From the NCBI GenBank assembly GCA_050116155.1, contig JASFPE010000199.1, positions 1 to 9,230 of the forward strand: a stretch of 9,230 nt of DNA. The letters are read 5' to 3'. The notes under the pieces are model-generated. The model ran no database searches. It had not been told where the DNA came from and saw only the letters and a list, made by a program, of their open reading frames with translations. Within the stretch, counting starts at the first letter, position 1; each line of letters starts with the position of its first letter. This document shows, in pieces, positions 1 through 7,074 of the stretch. The DNA comes from G020353355 sp050116155 (GTDB lineage: Bacteria; Desulfobacterota; Desulfobacteria; Desulfobacterales; JAHEIW01). Both the position numbers and the translations under genes were made by a program.

Positions 1-15
1 TTTTATGACTCTGCG

Positions 16-1062
16 TTAATATGTGAATGGCCAGGGCTTCCAATATCTCTTAATTCGTATCCAAATGCCGTAAAGGCCATCGGGCTCAAACAACAGAAAA
101 AAGATGATAACCAGGCCATACACGATTACAGATACTGCCCCGATGCGCGGAGAAAGTATTGGATAGGCGGATGCGATCGGGCTCGAAATTGCATTGATCA
201 CCTCCGGCAGCAAGACCATGAATATGGCCCCAATGATCGAGCCCATGACGGTGCCCATACCGCCAACGATAATCATGGCAATATAAAGAACGGATTGATT
301 AAACGTAAAATGATCCGGACCGATGAGTCCGAGCAGGTATGCATAGAGGGCTCCAGCCATTCCGGCGATAAAGGAGCTGACGATAAAGGCCAGAATTTTG
401 TATTTGGCCAGATGCACCCCGATGATTTCGGCGGCAATGTCGCGGTCTCGGATGGCAACGAAAGCCCGCCCGGTGCGACTCATGGCCAGGTTTTTGGTAA
501 ACAGCGCGGTTGCCACCGCCAGCACCAGAATAACATAATAAAAGGATTCGTAGGAATCTAATTGGTACCCGAGCAAATCCGGGCTCGGCAAAGAAATACC
601 CCGGTCGCTCTGGGTCATGCTTTCCCAGTGATAGATGATATGTTCTATGATAAATTCAAAGGCCAGGGTGGTAACTACCAGATACAGTCCCCGGAGTCTC
701 AGGGTGGGAACTCCCACAACCGCTCCGGTGGCGGCGGCCATCAAACCGGCCAACGGCAATGAAACCAGAAAGGGCAAACCGGCTTTGTTGGCGAGGACGG
801 CGGCTGTATAGGCGCCAATACCCATAAATGCCGCATGTCCCAGCGATATCAGGCCGGTATAACCGGTAAGGATATTGAGGCCCAGGGCGCCGATGACCGA
901 AACCCCGCAGACAGCAGCTACGAAAATAATATATTTTCCGGCCAAAAAGGGAAGGGCCACAAGAAACAGCAAGAGTAGGACCCCGGAAAGCCTGGCGGCC
1001 GGGCTGGGAAATATATTCAAATCCTGTGAATATGACCGAATGCAAAATCGTGTAACGGCCAT
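16..1062 (-). CDS. livM: LivM-type ABC transporter permease (HAAT family)
   Basis: This is an inner-membrane permease of a branched-chain-amino-acid-type ABC importer; it would pair with the LivH-type permease encoded just upstream to form the translocation channel. The 348-residue product is mostly hydrophobic, with about nine to ten predicted membrane segments. The family signature is clear: the GLNILTGYTG...SLGHAAFMGIGAY stretch at residues 61-85, the cytoplasmic coupling loop GRAFVAIRDRDIAAEIIGV at 198-216, and the GGMGTVMGSIIGA helix at 267-279. The length is normal for LivM. The start is an ATG 40 nt after the livH stop; its ribosome binding site is weak (a GAGG about 14 nt upstream), so expression probably depends on readthrough from livH. 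The substrate cannot be read from the permease. The gene ends only 15 nt from the window edge, where the binding-protein gene would be expected to follow. Confidence 0.95.
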   Translation of the reverse strand: MAVTRFCIRSYSQDLNIFPSPAARLSGVLLLLFLVALPFLAGKYIIFVAAVCGVSVIGALGLNILTGYTGLISLGHAAFMGIGAYTAAVLANKAGLPFLVSLPLAGLMAAATGAVVGVPTLRLRGLYLVVTTLAFEFIIEHIIYHWESMTQSDRGISLPSPDLLGYQLDSYESFYYVILVLAVATALFTKNLAMSRTGRAFVAIRDRDIAAEIIGVHLAKYKILAFIVSSFIAGMAGALYAYLLGLIGPDHFTFNQSVLYIAMIIVGGMGTVMGSIIGAIFMVLLPEVINAISSPIASAYPILSPRIGAVSVIVYGLVIIFFLLFEPDGLYGIWIRIKRYWKPWPFTY

Positions 1063-1102
1063 AGCGTTATCTATGCCTCGCTTATTTATTCAGCATGACG
1101 GG

Positions 1103-1993
1103 TTAAACGCGTTCAATCTCCCTGGTGCCGAACAAACCATAGGGACGAACCATCATGACGATCAGCACAATGACATAGGCGGCAATATCGTTGATACCGC
1201 TGCCGAGATAATCTTCGAGATAAAAACCGGCCAGGTTTTCGACCACCCCGATAATCAAACCGCCGATGATGGCACCGACCACACTGTCCAGACCGCCGAG
1301 AATCATGGCCGGCAGAGCTTTAAGGCCCGTATGGCCCATAATCGGTTCTAAAAATGTAAAACTGGCTAAAAATATACCGGCGATGGTGGCCACCAGTGCG
1401 GCGATGGCCCAGGACGCGGTAAACACCCGTTTGACATTAATGCCCATCAAAAACGCTGTCTTGGCATTTTCGGCAGTGGCCCGCATACCGATTCCCGAGC
1501 TGGAATATTTGAAGAAAAGAAAGAAGACGATCAGCAGAATCGCGGTGGCCACAATTGTATAAATTTCGGCCTGATTGATGGCCGCCCCGAAAAGCATGAT
1601 AGGATCATCGGGAAAGGGACTGGGAAACTGCTGCTCTTCATATCCCCAGAACAGGCCGGTGAGACCGCGAAGCACGTTGGCCAGGCCCAGGGTGACCATA
1701 ATAACGGCCAGGACCGGTTCGCCCACCATGGGGCGAATGACCATCATCTCCAGCAGGGCCGCAATCGCCGCCATCATCACCAGGGCAAATATGAATCCAA
1801 CAATAAAGGGGAGTTTAAAAAGGGTAATCAGCGCAAAAGCCATGTAAGCCCCCAGCATCATCAGCTCGGGCTGAGCAAAGTTGAAAATGTCGGTGGACTT
1901 GAATATGAGCACAAAACCAAGAGCGATACAGGCATAGACACTTCCCCAGGCCATACCCGTGATGGTGAGTTGCAGCAAAATCTCAAATACCAT
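1103..1993 (-). CDS. livH: LivH-type ABC transporter permease (HAAT family)
   Basis: This is the second inner-membrane permease of the importer and partner of LivM. The product is about 296 residues, very hydrophobic, with roughly eight membrane segments. LivH hallmarks are ALGFVLIFKSTDIFNFAQPE near residues 24-43, the coupling loop GMRATAENAKTAFLMGI at about 169-185, GGLDSVVGAIIGG near the C-terminus, and the terminal LFGTREIERV typical of the family. I chose the ATG at 1993 over a TTG two codons upstream (1999). A G-rich Shine-Dalgarno (AAGGGGGG) ends 6 nt before this ATG, which is good spacing, whereas it directly abuts the TTG. It lies 92 nt after the acyl-CoA ligase stop and 40 nt before livM. 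The family transports branched-chain amino acids, but also amides, urea and aromatic or other carboxylates, so the substrate is open. Confidence 0.95.
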   Translation of the reverse strand: MVFEILLQLTITGMAWGSVYACIALGFVLIFKSTDIFNFAQPELMMLGAYMAFALITLFKLPFIVGFIFALVMMAAIAALLEMMVIRPMVGEPVLAVIMVTLGLANVLRGLTGLFWGYEEQQFPSPFPDDPIMLFGAAINQAEIYTIVATAILLIVFFLFFKYSSSGIGMRATAENAKTAFLMGINVKRVFTASWAIAALVATIAGIFLASFTFLEPIMGHTGLKALPAMILGGLDSVVGAIIGGLIIGVVENLAGFYLEDYLGSGINDIAAYVIVLIVMMVRPYGLFGTREIERV

Positions 1994-2085
1994 CTTCAAC
2001 CCCCCTTTATAACAACATCGGCGTTAAGAATCCTGTTTTGGCTGAATCGCATAAATCAGCTGAGTTATTTGAACTTTCGACACGT

Positions 2086-3924
2086 TCATCCGGTCTCAGC
2101 GGGTTTTGCTTTCGACACTTTACGACGGCTGTACATTTCTTCGATCAGATGACTGAATTTCTTGTTGACGGTTTTGCGGCGCAGTTTTAAGGTGGCGGTC
2201 AGTTCGTCATCGTCGTGATCCAGTTCCTTTTCAAGCAGTTTGAACTTCTTTACGGTTTCCACCTGGGCGAAATCTTTGTTGGCCGCATTTACTTCCTGTT
2301 GAATCAGTTCGTAAACTTGGCGGTTTTGCGACAGGCTTTTAAATGTGGTGTAGGCAATGCCGTGTTCCTGGGCCCACTTCCCGATATTATCGTATTCAAT
2401 CTGAATTAAGGCTGTCAAAAATTTGCGACCATCCCCGATCACGATGGCTTCGTTAATATAGGGGCTGCACTTCAAGCGGTTTTCAATCTCCGACGGCGCG
2501 ATATTTTTGCCACCGGATGTGATAATGATCTCTTTTTTGCGATCCGTGATGATTAGCCGGCCTTGTTCATCCAACTCGCCTACGTCGCCGGTGTGCAGCC
2601 ATTCATCCACCACGGTTTTGGCGGTTGCCTCAGGATCTTTCCAGTAGCCGACGAAGACATGATTGCATCGCAGCAAGATCTCGCCGTCTGCCGCAATTTT
2701 GATTTCAACCCCGGGAATGGGCTTGCCGACGGTTCCCAGCTTGACATCATGGGGCAGATTGATGGTGCCGATGCCGGTTTCCTCGGTCATGCCCCAGCCT
2801 TCCATGACCGGAATCCCCAGGGAATGAAAAAACTTGAGCACTTCCGGGGCGATCGGCGCAGCCCCGCTGACCGCCAGCCGGGCACGCAACAATCCCAGCT
2901 CCTTTTTGAGGTGTCGAAACAATGCAAAATAACCGATACCGTATTTGATCGCCAGCCCTGGCGGAATCTTTTCTTTGGCGAGCTTGGCATCGCTGATGTG
3001 CTCTCCGACGGGCATAAACGTATGGAACATCTTTCGTTTCAGCCAGGAGGCATCTTTCATTTTGATAATGATCCCGGCCATCATTTTTTCCCAGATTCGG
3101 GGCACCGCCAGAAAAAAGGTGGGCAATATTTCCCGCATGTCCGTGGTGACAGTGTCGACACTTTCGGCAAAATTAACCGTGGCACCGGAATTTATGGGGA
3201 AGAACACCGACATCATGCGTTCGGCCACATGGCATAGCGGCAGGTAGGAGACGATTTCATCGGTGTCGTATTGAGGGATGGCCTGGCTTTGCGCCTTCAA
3301 GAATTGAACGACATTGTCGTGGCTGAGCATTGCTCCTTTAGGCGGTCCAGTGGTGCCGGACGTATAGACCATGATGGCCACATCGTCAGGCGTTAGCTGC
3401 TCCACGGCACGATAATATTTTTGCGGGTCCTTTGCTTCAATGTTCCGGCCGATTTCCTCGACCGCCTCAAATGACATAATCATGGGGTCGATGTAGCGAC
3501 GCAGGCCCTTCATGTCCGTGACGATGATTTTTTGAAGCCAAGGCAGCTGGTCTCTGGCTTCCAGCACTTTGTCTACCTGTTCCTGGGTATCGCAAATCAC
3601 AAAAATCGATTCCGAATGACCGATCACATAAGCGGCTTCTTTGGTTGGATTGGTGGGATATACACCGACAGCCACGGCTCCGGCGCTCTGGATGGCCAGA
3701 TCGGCATACAGCCACTCCGGTTCGTTCTCACCGAAGATACTGACGTGATCCCCCTTTTTCAATCCCAGTTCAATTAATCCCAGACAAAAATGGCGCACGT
3801 GGCGGCAGTATTCATTCCAGGAGATTTCCTGCCAGATGCCAAAATCTTTTTCCCGCAGGGCAACACGATCCCCGTATTTTTTGACCCTCCCCAGAAAAAT
3901 GCGCGGTATGGTATCTTCGGTCAT
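2086..3924 (-). CDS. AMP-forming long-chain-type acyl-CoA ligase
   Basis: This is a member of the ANL adenylate-forming superfamily. It should convert a carboxylic acid, ATP and CoA to acyl-CoA, AMP and PPi in the cytoplasm. The 612-residue protein has the full motif set: P-loop YTSGTTGPPKG at 187-197, core motif GWGMTEE at 376-382, HTGD at 444-447, hinge DRKKE at 461-465, GGKNIAPSEIE at 471-481, and the C-terminal catalytic lysine in LTATLKLRR (K580). The C-terminal layout resembles the FadD15/ACSL (long-chain) branch rather than short-chain acetyl-CoA synthetases, but chain length cannot be fixed from motifs. The ATG overlaps the livG TGA by one base (TGATG), with a GGGAGGAG sequence about 10 nt upstream inside livG, which implies translational coupling. 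Its place between livG and livH suggests that it activates the acid the transporter brings in; this is inference. Confidence 0.93.
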   Translation of the reverse strand: MTEDTIPRIFLGRVKKYGDRVALREKDFGIWQEISWNEYCRHVRHFCLGLIELGLKKGDHVSIFGENEPEWLYADLAIQSAGAVAVGVYPTNPTKEAAYVIGHSESIFVICDTQEQVDKVLEARDQLPWLQKIIVTDMKGLRRYIDPMIMSFEAVEEIGRNIEAKDPQKYYRAVEQLTPDDVAIMVYTSGTTGPPKGAMLSHDNVVQFLKAQSQAIPQYDTDEIVSYLPLCHVAERMMSVFFPINSGATVNFAESVDTVTTDMREILPTFFLAVPRIWEKMMAGIIIKMKDASWLKRKMFHTFMPVGEHISDAKLAKEKIPPGLAIKYGIGYFALFRHLKKELGLLRARLAVSGAAPIAPEVLKFFHSLGIPVMEGWGMTEETGIGTINLPHDVKLGTVGKPIPGVEIKIAADGEILLRCNHVFVGYWKDPEATAKTVVDEWLHTGDVGELDEQGRLIITDRKKEIIITSGGKNIAPSEIENRLKCSPYINEAIVIGDGRKFLTALIQIEYDNIGKWAQEHGIAYTTFKSLSQNRQVYELIQQEVNAANKDFAQVETVKKFKLLEKELDHDDDELTATLKLRRKTVNKKFSHLIEEMYSRRKVSKAKPAETG

Positions 3925-4712
3925 CAGCGGTGGGCTCCTCCCAGGACGGATTCGTAATTTTCGCCCAGATAGGCTTTCTGTACCTCCTGGTTTTTCTGTA
4001 CCTCCAGCGGAGTTCCTTCAGCAATTTTTTTGCCGAAATCAAGTACACAGATGCGCTCGGAAATATCCATGACCACATTCATGTCGTGTTCGATCATGAC
4101 AATCGTGGTGCCGATTTCTTCATGAATATCAAGAATAAAGCGAGCGATATCTTCGGTTTCTTCCTGGTTCATGCCTGTCATGGGTTCGTCCAGAAGCAAA
4201 ACCTTGGGCTCCTGGGCCAGGGCGCGGCCCAACTCCACCCGTTTTTGGACGCCATAGGGCAAATTGCCGACCAGATGTTTTCGCCATTGCTCCATCTCCA
4301 GAAAATCGATGATCTCTTCTACCCTTTGTCGTTGTTCGGTTTCTGCTTTGGCCCGGTAGCCCATGATCGAGTTTCTCCAAAATCCGATATGAAAGTGGTG
4401 ATGCCGGCCCAGCAACATATTGTCAATCACATTCATATTGGCAAACAACTCCACATTTTGGAAGGTACGCGCCACCCCCAGCTTGGCAATCTGATCCGGT
4501 CGATATTTCGAAAGATCCTGGCCTTCGAAGACAATTGTCCCACCGTCAGGTTTGTAAAAGCCACTGATGCAGTTCAACAGCGACGTCTTGCCGGCACCGT
4601 TGGGCCCGATGATGGCATACAGTGCACCCGAATCCACTGACAGAGATACTTCACTGAGGGCCATGATGCCCCCGAAACTAATGGTTATGTCTTGAACGTC
4701 GAGAATTATCAT
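3924..4712 (-). CDS. livG: LivG-type ABC transporter ATP-binding protein
   Basis: This is one of the two cytoplasmic ATPase subunits that power the importer. The 262-residue product has Walker A GPNGAGKT at 36-43, Q-loop FQN at 84-86, Walker B VLLLDEP at 171-177 with catalytic E176, and the switch histidine H209 in MIEHDMNVV. The LivG-specific insert follows the Q-loop (around 100-130). The signature motif reads LPYGVQKRVE (151-160) rather than LSGGQ or LSYGQQ; Pro replaces the usual Ser. From memory this variant recurs in LivG-like proteins, so it is probably not a defect. The start is an ATG with no good Shine-Dalgarno (the upstream sequence is CTTTAAAA), 58 nt after livF. Its stop overlaps the ligase start. 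Confidence 0.95.
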   Translation of the reverse strand: MIILDVQDITISFGGIMALSEVSLSVDSGALYAIIGPNGAGKTSLLNCISGFYKPDGGTIVFEGQDLSKYRPDQIAKLGVARTFQNVELFANMNVIDNMLLGRHHHFHIGFWRNSIMGYRAKAETEQRQRVEEIIDFLEMEQWRKHLVGNLPYGVQKRVELGRALAQEPKVLLLDEPMTGMNQEETEDIARFILDIHEEIGTTIVMIEHDMNVVMDISERICVLDFGKKIAEGTPLEVQKNQEVQKAYLGENYESVLGGAHR

Positions 4713-4743
4713 TTTTAAAGAAGGCCAACGGTCAGCATGTATC

Positions 4744-4785
4744 CTCTAGTTAAGATAGCCAGCTTTCTGGTTAAGATAACCAGCG
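4744..4785. repeat. 21-bp imperfect tandem duplication across the livF stop
   Basis: Two adjacent 21-nt units (4765-4785 and 4744-4764) match at 17 of 21 positions. Both contain TTAAGATA followed by A or G and then CCAGC. Read on the minus strand, the first unit encodes the last livF codons and its TAA. The second repeats them in frame downstream, so that the sequence past the stop would again read ...WLS and stop. A 7-codon unit is consistent with slippage duplication, and the second copy is outside the reading frame's end. Confidence 0.8.
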
Positions 4786-5568
4786 TTTGCGGCGTTTATA
4801 ATGTTTCACGTCGGCAAAGCTTTTGCGTTCCTCATCTTCGGTAACGCCAAGATAAAATTCTTTGACATCTTCATTTTCCATCAGTTTATGACTGGCTCCG
4901 TCGAGGACGATTTTACCGTTTTCCATGATGTAACCGTATTCGGACACCGCCAGGGCCATCAGCGCGTTTTGTTCCACCAGCAGGATGGAGACCCTTTCTT
5001 CGCTATTAATGCGTTTGATAATTTCAAAGATTTCACTGACCAAAAGCGGAGCCAATCCCAGGGAAGGTTCATCCAGCATCATCAGGGAAGGCTTGGCCAT
5101 CAGGGCACGCGCGATAGCCAGCATTTGCTGTTCCCCCCCACTGACATATCCGGCCTGGACCTTCAACCGTTCGCGCAGGGCAGGGAAATAGGAAAGCACC
5201 ATTTGGTAGTCACGATGAACTTTGTTTTTGCCGTCGCTGCGGGTATGGGCTCCGACGCGAATATTTTCGTCCACGCTGAGTTCGGCAAATATTTGCCGGC
5301 CCTCAGGCACCTGGGTGATGCCGAGGCGCACGATTTTTTGGGGGTCTAATTTATTGGTCAGACGGCCGTTAAACTCAATGGTGCCCTTTTTGATTTCACC
5401 GTCTTCGTAATCCAGCAAACCGGATATGGCCCGCAGCGTAGTGGATTTGCCGGCACCGTTTGAACCTAAAAATGCGATGATGCTGCCATCGGCTACCTGC
5501 AGCGAGATACCCCGTAAAACCAAAATGATGTCGTTGTAAACGACTTCGAGGTTGTTTATCTGCAGCAT
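4771..5568 (-). CDS. livF: LivF-type ABC transporter ATP-binding protein
   Basis: This is the second ATPase subunit and the first gene of the operon. The 265-residue product has Walker A GSNGAGKS at 35-42, Q-loop Q86 in TQVPEGRQIF, signature VSGGEQQ at 142-148, and Walker B LMMLDEP at 162-168. The H-loop histidine is replaced by Gln in LLVEQN (Q200), which is normal for LivF, so the pair relies on LivG for a switch histidine. After the ordinary LivF end (EFYLG, residues 237-241) there is a charged tail of about 24 residues that finishes with the strongly basic KHYKRRKRWLS. The ATG has only a poor ribosome binding site; no in-frame upstream start looks better. A candidate promoter lies about 90-115 nt upstream. 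The stop codon lies inside a 21-bp tandem duplication. Confidence 0.95.
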   Translation of the reverse strand: MLQINNLEVVYNDIILVLRGISLQVADGSIIAFLGSNGAGKSTTLRAISGLLDYEDGEIKKGTIEFNGRLTNKLDPQKIVRLGITQVPEGRQIFAELSVDENIRVGAHTRSDGKNKVHRDYQMVLSYFPALRERLKVQAGYVSGGEQQMLAIARALMAKPSLMMLDEPSLGLAPLLVSEIFEIIKRINSEERVSILLVEQNALMALAVSEYGYIMENGKIVLDGASHKLMENEDVKEFYLGVTEDEERKSFADVKHYKRRKRWLS

Positions 5569-5652
5569 GGCATATTGCTTTTTGCACCATTAATAAAGGC
5601 GGTTTTAAACAACGATGTGGGTTTAATCTCTGAATACCGTTATTGCTCTTCA

Positions 5653-5682
5653 TCGATAATCGAATGGCATTTATTTTGTCAA
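5653..5682 (-). promoter_or_regulatory. Candidate sigma70-type promoter of the liv operon
   Basis: On the minus strand there is a perfect TTGACA (-35) at 5682-5677. It is followed after 18 nt by TATCGA (5658-5653), a weak -10 with 3 of 6 matches; an alternative GATTAT with a 15-nt spacer matches 4 of 6. The -10 area is also a short palindrome (TCGATAATCGA, 5653-5663). It points toward livF, whose ATG lies about 85 nt downstream. The -35 is convincing and the -10 is not. Confidence 0.45.
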
Positions 5683-5687
5683 GCAAA

Positions 5688-5710
5688 AAACCAGTGCAGA
5701 TTGCTGGTTT
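5688..5710. promoter_or_regulatory. Operator-like dyad next to the liv -35 box
   Basis: There is a perfect 7-bp inverted repeat, AAACCAG and CTGGTTT, separated by 9 nt. It lies 5 nt upstream of the TTGACA box. Two half-sites with centres 16 bp apart suit a dimeric regulator, and the position just upstream of -35 would suit an activator or a repressor of the TetR or GntR size class. No regulator gene is in the window, so the binding protein is unknown. Confidence 0.4.
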
Positions 5711-5770
5711 GGTGAATCACAAATTGGAAGGCCTGATGGAAGGTGTCTTCTGATTGGAGAAAAGGAGGTC

Positions 5771-5851
5771 GGTGCTGAGGGGTAGGTTTGGCAATAATCC
5801 TGTATGGCGATGTTCCCGGGATCGCGTATATATCTTTACCCGCTCAGCACC
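5771..5851. repeat. 9-bp inverted repeat with ~63-nt loop
   Basis: GGTGCTGAG at 5771-5779 is the exact reverse complement of CTCAGCACC at 5843-5851. The loop also contains the 8-bp palindrome TCCCGGGA (5814-5821). It lies 37 nt past the stop of the ClpP-like gene. It is not followed by a U-tract on either strand, so it is not a standard terminator. It could be a transcript-end hairpin, a binding-site pair or chance. Confidence 0.5.
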
Positions 5852-5887
5852 TTAATCACTTAAAAGAATCATGCTGCCGGTTGGTGG

Positions 5888-6616
5888 TTATTCGATTTTG
5901 TCGACCAGTCCCCACTCCTGGGCTTTTTCGGCGCTAAACCACGTGGTCTTATTTTCCAACTCTTCCCACTTTGTTTTATCTAACTTGGAGTTCGTTGCCA
6001 GTTTACCGATGTATCGTTCACGCAGCAGATGCATCAGTTCATTCTGGGATCGAATATCTGAGGCCGTTTCGCGCCCCGGCCATTTCCACAGTGCCGCTTC
6101 ATGTACCATAAATATGGTTCCCGGAGCAGCCAGGCGTACGTTGCAAACAGCAAAAACCGGGACCGCCGCGCTGGCAATGATGCCGGATGCGTGGGCGGTG
6201 ACGCGAAATCCCTTTCGTTGGGCGCGTTCGATCTGATCCGCAAGCGCTAAACCGGAGAACGCATCGCCACCCGGTGAATTAATAAATAAACTTACGTCGC
6301 GGATATTGGTATTATTCTCCAGAACACAAAGATCGTTCCACAGTCTCGTGACATCGGAAACGGATAGCCCCGAGAAAATTTTTACAAAGGCTTTATCCTT
6401 GGAAATAAAGGAGAGCTGGGAAAGATGTCCCTCCTGGTTGGGCACCTCCATGGATTTGTTGATTTGTTCGCCGTTTTGGACATTTACCTGGGCAGGTTCG
6501 CTTGCCTGGACCTTCACCAGCACTTCCTGGGGCTGGTTCTGGGGAGTGGTGCCCATGGATGCACAGCTGACCACAAACACTACAGAAAAAGTAATTAGCA
6601 AAATTCTTTTTAACAT
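5888..6616 (-). CDS. ClpP/SDH-fold serine protease-like lipoprotein
   Basis: This is a 242-residue predicted lipoprotein with a ClpP-like (crotonase/SDH-fold) domain. Residues 1-17 form a signal peptide (basic MLKR, hydrophobic core) ending in the lipobox VVSC with acylated Cys18. The next residues, Ala-Ser, suggest outer-membrane rather than inner-membrane retention by the E. coli rule. A Gln/Asn-rich linker follows to about residue 65. The domain shows the oxyanion/strand motif NSPGGDAFSGLALAD (113-127), the nucleophile Ser149 in GIIASAAVPV, and His172 in FMVHEA. Near the C-terminus, WFSAEKAQEWGLVDKIE matches the ClpP SAEEAxEYGLVD motif. By that alignment, the position of ClpP Asp171 holds Thr224, so the third catalytic residue is missing or supplied elsewhere. 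An excellent ribosome binding site (AGGAGGA, 6629-6623) lies 6 nt upstream of the ATG. With no ATPase in the periplasm, it is not a Clp subunit in the usual sense. The substrate is unknown. Confidence 0.85.
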   Translation of the reverse strand: MLKRILLITFSVVFVVSCASMGTTPQNQPQEVLVKVQASEPAQVNVQNGEQINKSMEVPNQEGHLSQLSFISKDKAFVKIFSGLSVSDVTRLWNDLCVLENNTNIRDVSLFINSPGGDAFSGLALADQIERAQRKGFRVTAHASGIIASAAVPVFAVCNVRLAAPGTIFMVHEAALWKWPGRETASDIRSQNELMHLLRERYIGKLATNSKLDKTKWEELENKTTWFSAEKAQEWGLVDKIE

Positions 6617-7074
6617 GACAAGTCCTCCTACAAATGTTTTTTTCTATTTGAACAATACAGGAATTTTGCAAAATCCATACCAAATCAGGAAAAAGCTCAG
6701 ACTCGCGAATTTTCTAAATAATTTCAAATAGTTTAGACATTATTCGAAAACAAGTCGAAAACTAAAAGATGCGAAATGCATAAGATTTTTTGGCGGAGTC
6801 ACAGATTTGACAGCCAGCAAGTCAATCGATCACTTGATTTATTCACTGGAATTGTATCTCGAAATCTAGAATAAGACCGGCGATTGCAAATGGCTGCCGG
6901 AGCCGGGTTGTGGAATCCGACACGATCAAATGATAGGTTTTCTCTATCAATATGCCCCAAGTCTTCTCGCATTGAAAAAATTGTGCCTGTGGTTATCTTC
7001 TCTAACAGCGAAGGTAATAAGAATCGAGTAACATTACCTTAACCCAAACGGAAAAATAATCCAGAGGTGAAACT
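6617..7074. other. AT-rich strand-switch region (458 nt), no gene seen
   Basis: This is a divergent spacer between the minus-strand ClpP-like gene and the plus-strand small ORF. It is AT-rich, especially in 6640-6800, and must hold the promoters for both sides. I see TTGACA at about 6807 and several TTG-starting boxes, but none has a convincing partner at proper spacing. The only clear structure is the dyad at 7011-7040. No RNA gene was recognised and no coding ORF of note is present. Confidence 0.6.
7011..7040. promoter_or_regulatory. 8-bp dyad upstream of the small ORF
   Basis: AAGGTAAT (7011-7018) and ATTACCTT (7033-7040) form a perfect inverted repeat with a 14-nt spacer. It ends 34 nt before the ATG of the 48-codon ORF. 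It could be an operator (half-site centres 22 bp, or two helical turns, apart) or a leader-RNA hairpin. Nothing identifies the regulator. Confidence 0.4.

Larger units (their letters stand above)
5569..5887. other. Intergenic region upstream of livF (319 nt)
   Basis: This is a gene-poor gap between the ClpP-like gene (whose stop is at 5888) and livF; both genes are on the minus strand. It holds the candidate livF promoter and dyad (5653-5710) and a 9-bp inverted repeat with a long loop (5771-5851). No intrinsic terminator with a U-tract is visible after the ClpP-like gene, so readthrough into livF cannot be excluded, but the length and the promoter-like boxes favour a separate transcription unit for liv. 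Confidence 0.6.

Noticed and set aside
1994..1999. TTG start for livH two codons upstream of the chosen ATG
   Set aside because: The G-rich Shine-Dalgarno abuts the TTG with no spacing but lies 6 nt from the ATG at 1993.
2563..3237. 224-codon plus-strand ORF opposite the acyl-CoA ligase
   Set aside because: It is antisense to a strongly supported ligase gene with all family motifs; its translation has no recognisable domain and fits a codon-bias shadow.
3930..4640. 236-codon plus-strand ORF opposite livG
   Set aside because: It lies wholly antisense to livG, whose Walker and signature motifs are clear; the product looks like a shadow translation.
4801..5349. 182-codon plus-strand ORF opposite livF
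   Set aside because: It is antisense to a clear ABC ATPase and has no own context or ribosome binding site.
5871..6236. 121-codon plus-strand ORF opposite the ClpP-like gene
   Set aside because: It overlaps the catalytic domain region of the lipoprotein gene in antisense and has no recognisable domain.
6807..6850. TTGACA and nearby TTGATT as plus-strand promoter in the strand-switch region
   Set aside because: No acceptable -10 hexamer occurs at 16-18 nt from either box, and the distance to the 48-codon ORF is more than 200 nt.
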